Shown one piece after another: positions 57,797-64,000 of a stretch of 64,000 nt of DNA (the stretch's first letter is position 1; every line of letters starts with the position of its first letter). The DNA is from Roseiarcus sp963784805 (lineage in GTDB: Bacteria > Pseudomonadota > Alphaproteobacteria > Rhizobiales > Beijerinckiaceae): NCBI GenBank assembly GCA_963784805.1, contig CAWASR010000019.1, positions 314,054 through 378,053 of the forward strand, read 5' to 3'. The notes beneath the pieces were generated by a model that was given only the letters and a program-made list of their open reading frames with translations, searched no databases and was not told where the DNA came from. The position numbers were made by a program, and so were the translations under genes.

Positions 57797-60346
57797 ATGC
57801 GTACGACGACATTCTCGGTTATCGACTATCTGCCCGCCTCGATTCGCGAGTTTCCCCGGCGGCGGGCGGCCGAATTGGCCGGCCTCAGCGCGCTGGCGGG
57901 CGTCGGCGCCCTGAGCATGGCGCTGCTTACCTGGTCGGTCAGCGATCCGAGCATCAATCACGCCACCAACGCGCCGGTCCGCAATGTGATGGGCGCCCCT
58001 GGCGCGATCGCCGCCGACATCGTCATGCAGATGTTCGGCCTTGCGTGTGTCGCCGTGCTGGCCCCGCCTGCGTTCTGGGGCTGTCGGCTCCTCATCCATC
58101 GCCGGCTCGAGCGCCCGCGGATGAAAGCCGGCCTCTATGTCGTCGGCGTCGCGGCCGCGGCGGCTCTGGCGTCGCTGCTTCCGGCGCCCGGAAGCTGGCC
58201 GCTTCCGACCGGCCTCGGCGGAGTCGTCGGCGACGCCGTTCTGGCGATTTCGCGCCATTTGCTGCCCAGCTCTTCGTGGGCCTCGGCCGCAAGCGGCGTC
58301 GCGTTCGCCGCGCTCGCGATCCTCGCTCTGACCGCAGCTGCAGGAGTTGGCTTCGCGGCCCCCCCGGACGCCGAAGACGAGCCGCCCAGGTCGATCGCGA
58401 GCGGCCGCGGCGGCGCTCAGGCGCGCTTCGACGACGAAGTCGCGGAAGACGAGCCCGGCTTCGGCATGGTGTCGATCGGCGCCGTCATCCACGCCTTGCT
58501 GACCGCGAAGGGCGCGCTGCGCCGAATGGCGCGCCGCAATCCGGGATCGGCGCGGAGCCTCGAGCGGCGGTTCGGCCTCGAGCCGGGTTTCGAGCCGGCC
58601 CCGCTCGCTCCCCTGCCGCCATGGTTCGGCCTGCGCGCCGATCACGACGATTTGCTTGATCCCAGGGATTACGCTCCGCCGGCTCAAGGGCCGGCGCCCT
58701 CCGCCGACCCGAACGCGCGGCAGGCCGCAAGCCAAGCGAGCGCGCCAAAGCCGGCGAGCCGCTCCGCATCGGAAGTCAGATTTGCGCGCCCGCCGCGCGG
58801 CGAATGGCGGATGCCCTCGATCACGATGCTGACCGAACCGAAAAAATCGGCGGGCGCGAAGATTTCGCAGGACGCGCTCGAGCAGAACGCGCGTCTGCTG
58901 GAGGGCGTGCTCGACGATTTCGGCGTCAAGGGCGAGATCGTCAATGTGCGCCCCGGCCCCGTCGTCACGCTCTACGAGCTCGAGCCGGCGCCCGGCATCA
59001 AGTCGTCGCGCGTGATCGGCCTGGCCGACGACATCGCCCGCTCGATGTCCGCGGTTTCCGCCCGCGTGGCGGTGGTGCAGGGCCGCAACGCGATTGGCGT
59101 CGAGCTGCCCAACCAGCGCCGCGAGACCGTCTATCTGCGTGAGCTTCTTGCGAGCGAAGACTTCGACAAGTCGAAGCATCGGCTCGCCATCGCTCTCGGC
59201 AAGACGATCGGCGGCGAGCCGGTGATCGTCGACCTCGCGCGCATGCCGCACCTTCTGGTCGCCGGCACTACCGGCTCGGGCAAGTCGGTGGCGATCAACA
59301 CCATGATCTTGTCCCTGCTCTACCGGATGAGGCCCGAGCGATGCCGGCTCATCATGGTCGATCCGAAAATGCTGGAGCTCTCGGCCTACGACGGCATTCC
59401 GCACCTGCTGACCCCCGTCGTCACCGACCCGAAGAAGGCCGTCGTCGCGCTTAAATGGGCGGTGCGCGAGATGGAGGACCGCTACCGGAAGATGTCGAAG
59501 GCCGGCGTGCGCAATATCGACGGCTTCAACGCGCGGGTGGCGGACGCCATCGCCAAGGGCGAGACGCTGACCCGCACCGTCCAGACCGGCTTCGACCGCG
59601 AGACCGGCGAGGCGATCTACGAGCACGAGGAGATGGCGCTCGAAGAGCTGCCCTACATCGTCGTCGTGGTCGACGAGATGGCCGATCTGATGATGGTGGC
59701 CGGCAAGGACATCGAAGGCGCGATCCAGCGCCTCGCCCAGATGGCGCGCGCGGCCGGCATCCATCTTATCATGGCGACCCAGCGTCCTTCGGTCGACGTC
59801 ATCACCGGCACGATCAAGGCCAACTTCCCGACCCGCATCTCGTTCCAGGTGACGAGCAAGATCGACAGCCGCACCATCCTGGGCGAGCAGGGAGCCGAAC
59901 AACTGCTCGGCCAGGGCGACATGCTCTACATGGCGGGCGGCGGACGCATCTCGCGCGTGCATGGGCCCTTCGTTTCGGAGAACGAGGTCGAGGCCGTCGT
60001 CGCCCATCTCAAGAAGCAGGGCGCGCCGGAATATCTCGACGCCATCACAGAGGAAGACGAGACGGGCGAAGAGGGCGAAGGCCCCCTGCCCTCTCCCGGC
60101 TCGATGGATGCGGAGGAATCGGCCGACTATTACGATCGCGCGGTCAACATTGTGCTGCGCGACCGCAAGGTCTCCACCAGCTACATCCAGCGCCGCCTGT
60201 CGGTCGGCTACAACAAGGCCGCCTCGCTGGTCGAGCGAATGGAGAAGGAAGGCGTCGTCAGCGCCCCCAACCACGCAGGCAAGCGCGAGATCCTGGTCGG
60301 CGAGGGCGTGGACCGGCGGGCGTTCCAGGACCTGGACGAGGATTGA
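57797..60346 (+). CDS. ftsK: DNA translocase FtsK
   Basis: About 849 residues. The N-terminal part has about four membrane helices (residues 20-190), followed by a Pro/Ala-rich linker. The motor domain begins near residue 350 (RPGPVVTLYELEPAPGIKSS) and has Walker A LVAGTTGSGKSVAIN, Walker B YIVVVVDEMADLMMVAGKDI and ATQRPSVDVITGTIKANFPT. The C-terminal gamma domain (VSTSYIQRRLSVGYNKAASL) reads KOPS sites. It clears DNA from the septum and activates XerCD at dif. ATG at 57797 is used; an ATG at 57758 is possible. Confidence 0.96.
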   Translation: MRTTTFSVIDYLPASIREFPRRRAAELAGLSALAGVGALSMALLTWSVSDPSINHATNAPVRNVMGAPGAIAADIVMQMFGLACVAVLAPPAFWGCRLLIHRRLERPRMKAGLYVVGVAAAAALASLLPAPGSWPLPTGLGGVVGDAVLAISRHLLPSSSWASAASGVAFAALAILALTAAAGVGFAAPPDAEDEPPRSIASGRGGAQARFDDEVAEDEPGFGMVSIGAVIHALLTAKGALRRMARRNPGSARSLERRFGLEPGFEPAPLAPLPPWFGLRADHDDLLDPRDYAPPAQGPAPSADPNARQAASQASAPKPASRSASEVRFARPPRGEWRMPSITMLTEPKKSAGAKISQDALEQNARLLEGVLDDFGVKGEIVNVRPGPVVTLYELEPAPGIKSSRVIGLADDIARSMSAVSARVAVVQGRNAIGVELPNQRRETVYLRELLASEDFDKSKHRLAIALGKTIGGEPVIVDLARMPHLLVAGTTGSGKSVAINTMILSLLYRMRPERCRLIMVDPKMLELSAYDGIPHLLTPVVTDPKKAVVALKWAVREMEDRYRKMSKAGVRNIDGFNARVADAIAKGETLTRTVQTGFDRETGEAIYEHEEMALEELPYIVVVVDEMADLMMVAGKDIEGAIQRLAQMARAAGIHLIMATQRPSVDVITGTIKANFPTRISFQVTSKIDSRTILGEQGAEQLLGQGDMLYMAGGGRISRVHGPFVSENEVEAVVAHLKKQGAPEYLDAITEEDETGEEGEGPLPSPGSMDAEESADYYDRAVNIVLRDRKVSTSYIQRRLSVGYNKAASLVERMEKEGVVSAPNHAGKREILVGEGVDRRAFQDLDED

Positions 60347-60477
60347 GCGGCGGCGGCGGTCGACCGGCCCTGGTGAGGCGGGGCTCCACCGAGCCTGGCG
60401 TCACTTTCGTCAACGACTCAATCTTTCCAACCGCTTGGGCGCCAAAATCTGCAACATCGGCAATTCCCAGGAAGAAT

Positions 60478-60541
60478 TCCGGTGACAGTGCACTTTACTT
60501 GCGACAGTGCTTGGCCGACGTAGTTTAACGCACCGTCACCG
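60478..60541. repeat. Inverted repeat beside the IS110 remnant
   Basis: TTCCGGTGACAGTGC at 60478-60492 is almost the reverse complement of GCACCGTCACCGGAA at 60527-60541. The arms belong to the ATTACGGTGAC-type family. It lies exactly where the IS110 remnant breaks off. Confidence 0.6.
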
Positions 60542-60930
60542 GAACCGCGTCGTTCTTGTTGCGCCTCACATAGGGCTTCACATGCGCCGGCGGGATCAGC
60601 TTCACCTCGTGCCCGAGTTCGACCAGCGCCCGGCCCCAATGATGCGCCGAAGAGCAGGCCTCCATCGCCACCACACAAGGTCGAAGCTCGGCGAAAAAGG
60701 CGACGAGCCGGCCGCGCGTCAGTTTGCGCGCAACGACTATCTCGCCCTTCGCGTCGACGGCGTGAACCTGAAATGCGTTCTTCGCCAGATCGAGCCCGAC
60801 ACGCGTGACAGAAGTCAAATTCCGGATAGACTTGCCCATGGACGGCTTCCCTTTCAGATGGGTTGGTGACAACGACCATCTTGGCACAGTCGATGCCGTT
60901 CGGGGCGCCGTCCACCCCATCACCGTAATT
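60542..60930 (-). mobile_element. IS110-family transposase remnant (5' part)
   Basis: The remnant encodes about 98 residues from ATG 60839: MGKSIRNLTSVTRVGLDLAK, AFQVHAVDAKGEIVVARKLT, VVAMEACSSAHHWGRALVEL and HVKPYVRRNKNDAV. It then leaves the transposase at the inverted repeat. The leader includes the GGTGATGGGGTGGACGGCGC segment nearly identical to the fragment at 14788. The C-terminal domain is missing, so it is inactive. Confidence 0.85.
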
Positions 60931-60939
60931 CCCAAGGCG

Positions 60940-63835
<2,896 letters not shown>

Positions 63836-63925
63836 CGCCGCTCCGCGCAAAAGCGCTTCCTTCAATGCCCAACCTGACAGTGGCTATACGTTGGCGCAAG
63901 CGCGAACGACCGCCGCGACGCGGTA

Positions 63926-63951
63926 TTACGGTGACAGGCACTCAATTCCCT
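63926..63951 (+). repeat. ATTACGGTGAC unit upstream of the TIR gene
   Basis: The unit reads ATTACGGTGACAGGCACTCA and ends in ATTCCC. It lies 90 bases before the TIR gene start and belongs to the family seen around IS110-type sequences in this window. Confidence 0.6.
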
Positions 63952-64000
63952 TTTTGTCGAATCCACTGGACCGCGCCCCTCGGGATTCCGGACAGGGATT

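Noticed and set aside
55988..60274. A very long minus-strand frame opposite amtB and ftsK
   Set aside because: It is a shadow of GC-rich coding DNA: Arg/His/Asp-rich, no domains, and it covers two well-supported genes.

Overview
The window is GC-rich, mostly coding DNA that looks like an alphaproteobacterial chromosome, probably order Hyphomicrobiales. I base this on codon use, the thi operon, GlnK-AmtB, an Ala-rich FtsK, and protein families common in that order. Placement near Beijerinckiaceae/Methylocystaceae is only a guess. There is no rRNA, CRISPR array or phage structural module. Core genes alternate with accessory segments that carry integrase remnants, IS fragments and decayed genes.

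Layout. (1) 0.3-7.0 kb, minus strand: a complete N-type F-ATPase operon (atpDCQRBEFAG). It lacks a separate delta gene, and subunit b has a delta-like tail. It lies beside a serine-recombinase remnant that runs into the 3' end of tRNA-Asn(GTT), so it looks like a tRNA-integrated island. (2) 7.8-14.6 kb: nnr (frameshifted), a lipoprotein, an unlisted 45-residue Flp-type pilin, a GH15 glucoamylase and pgi. (3) 14.8-26.6 kb: IS110 and IS5 remnants, then an eleven-gene minus-strand aromatic ring-cleavage cluster behind a divergent LysR regulator, then a WYL fragment and a tyrosine-recombinase fragment against tRNA-Lys(TTT). This looks like a second, decaying island. (4) 26.8-35.0 kb: lipA, rsmB, an alcohol dehydrogenase, an enolase-superfamily enzyme, a DODA-type dioxygenase, and ada coupled to a 2-oxoglutarate oxygenase. 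(5) 35.1-36.4 kb: small broken genes and toxin-antitoxin debris. (6) 36.5-48.3 kb: lysE, mutS, and the thiamin operon thiC-GFA-thiO-thiS-[PIN/Phd]-thiG-thiE-thiD under a TPP riboswitch, followed by a glutamate-type dehydrogenase. (7) 48.4-54.5 kb: two paralogous HTH genes with nearly the same promoter block bracket a decayed alpha/beta hydrolase, a frameshifted carbonic anhydrase, an intact IS110-type element and several repeat families. (8) 54.6-60.3 kb: tesB, a sigma-54-type promoter, glnK-amtB and ftsK. (9) 60.5-64 kb: an IS110 remnant and a large TIR-domain protein with a duplicated module, C-terminal membrane helices and a GGC-rich N-terminal repeat tract where the reading frame slips.

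At least eight genes appear to be interrupted by single frame changes or a stop (nnr, FAD hydroxylase, thiD, mutS, the 35.1-kb gene, hydrolase, carbonic anhydrase, TIR protein). Some may be consensus errors in the sequence. Others have independent signs of decay, such as the hydrolase nucleophile Ser changed to Leu. The most interesting targets are the TIR protein, the ring-cleavage cluster, the HTH/promoter pairs with their tandem repeats, and the toxin-antitoxin pair inside the thiamin operon.
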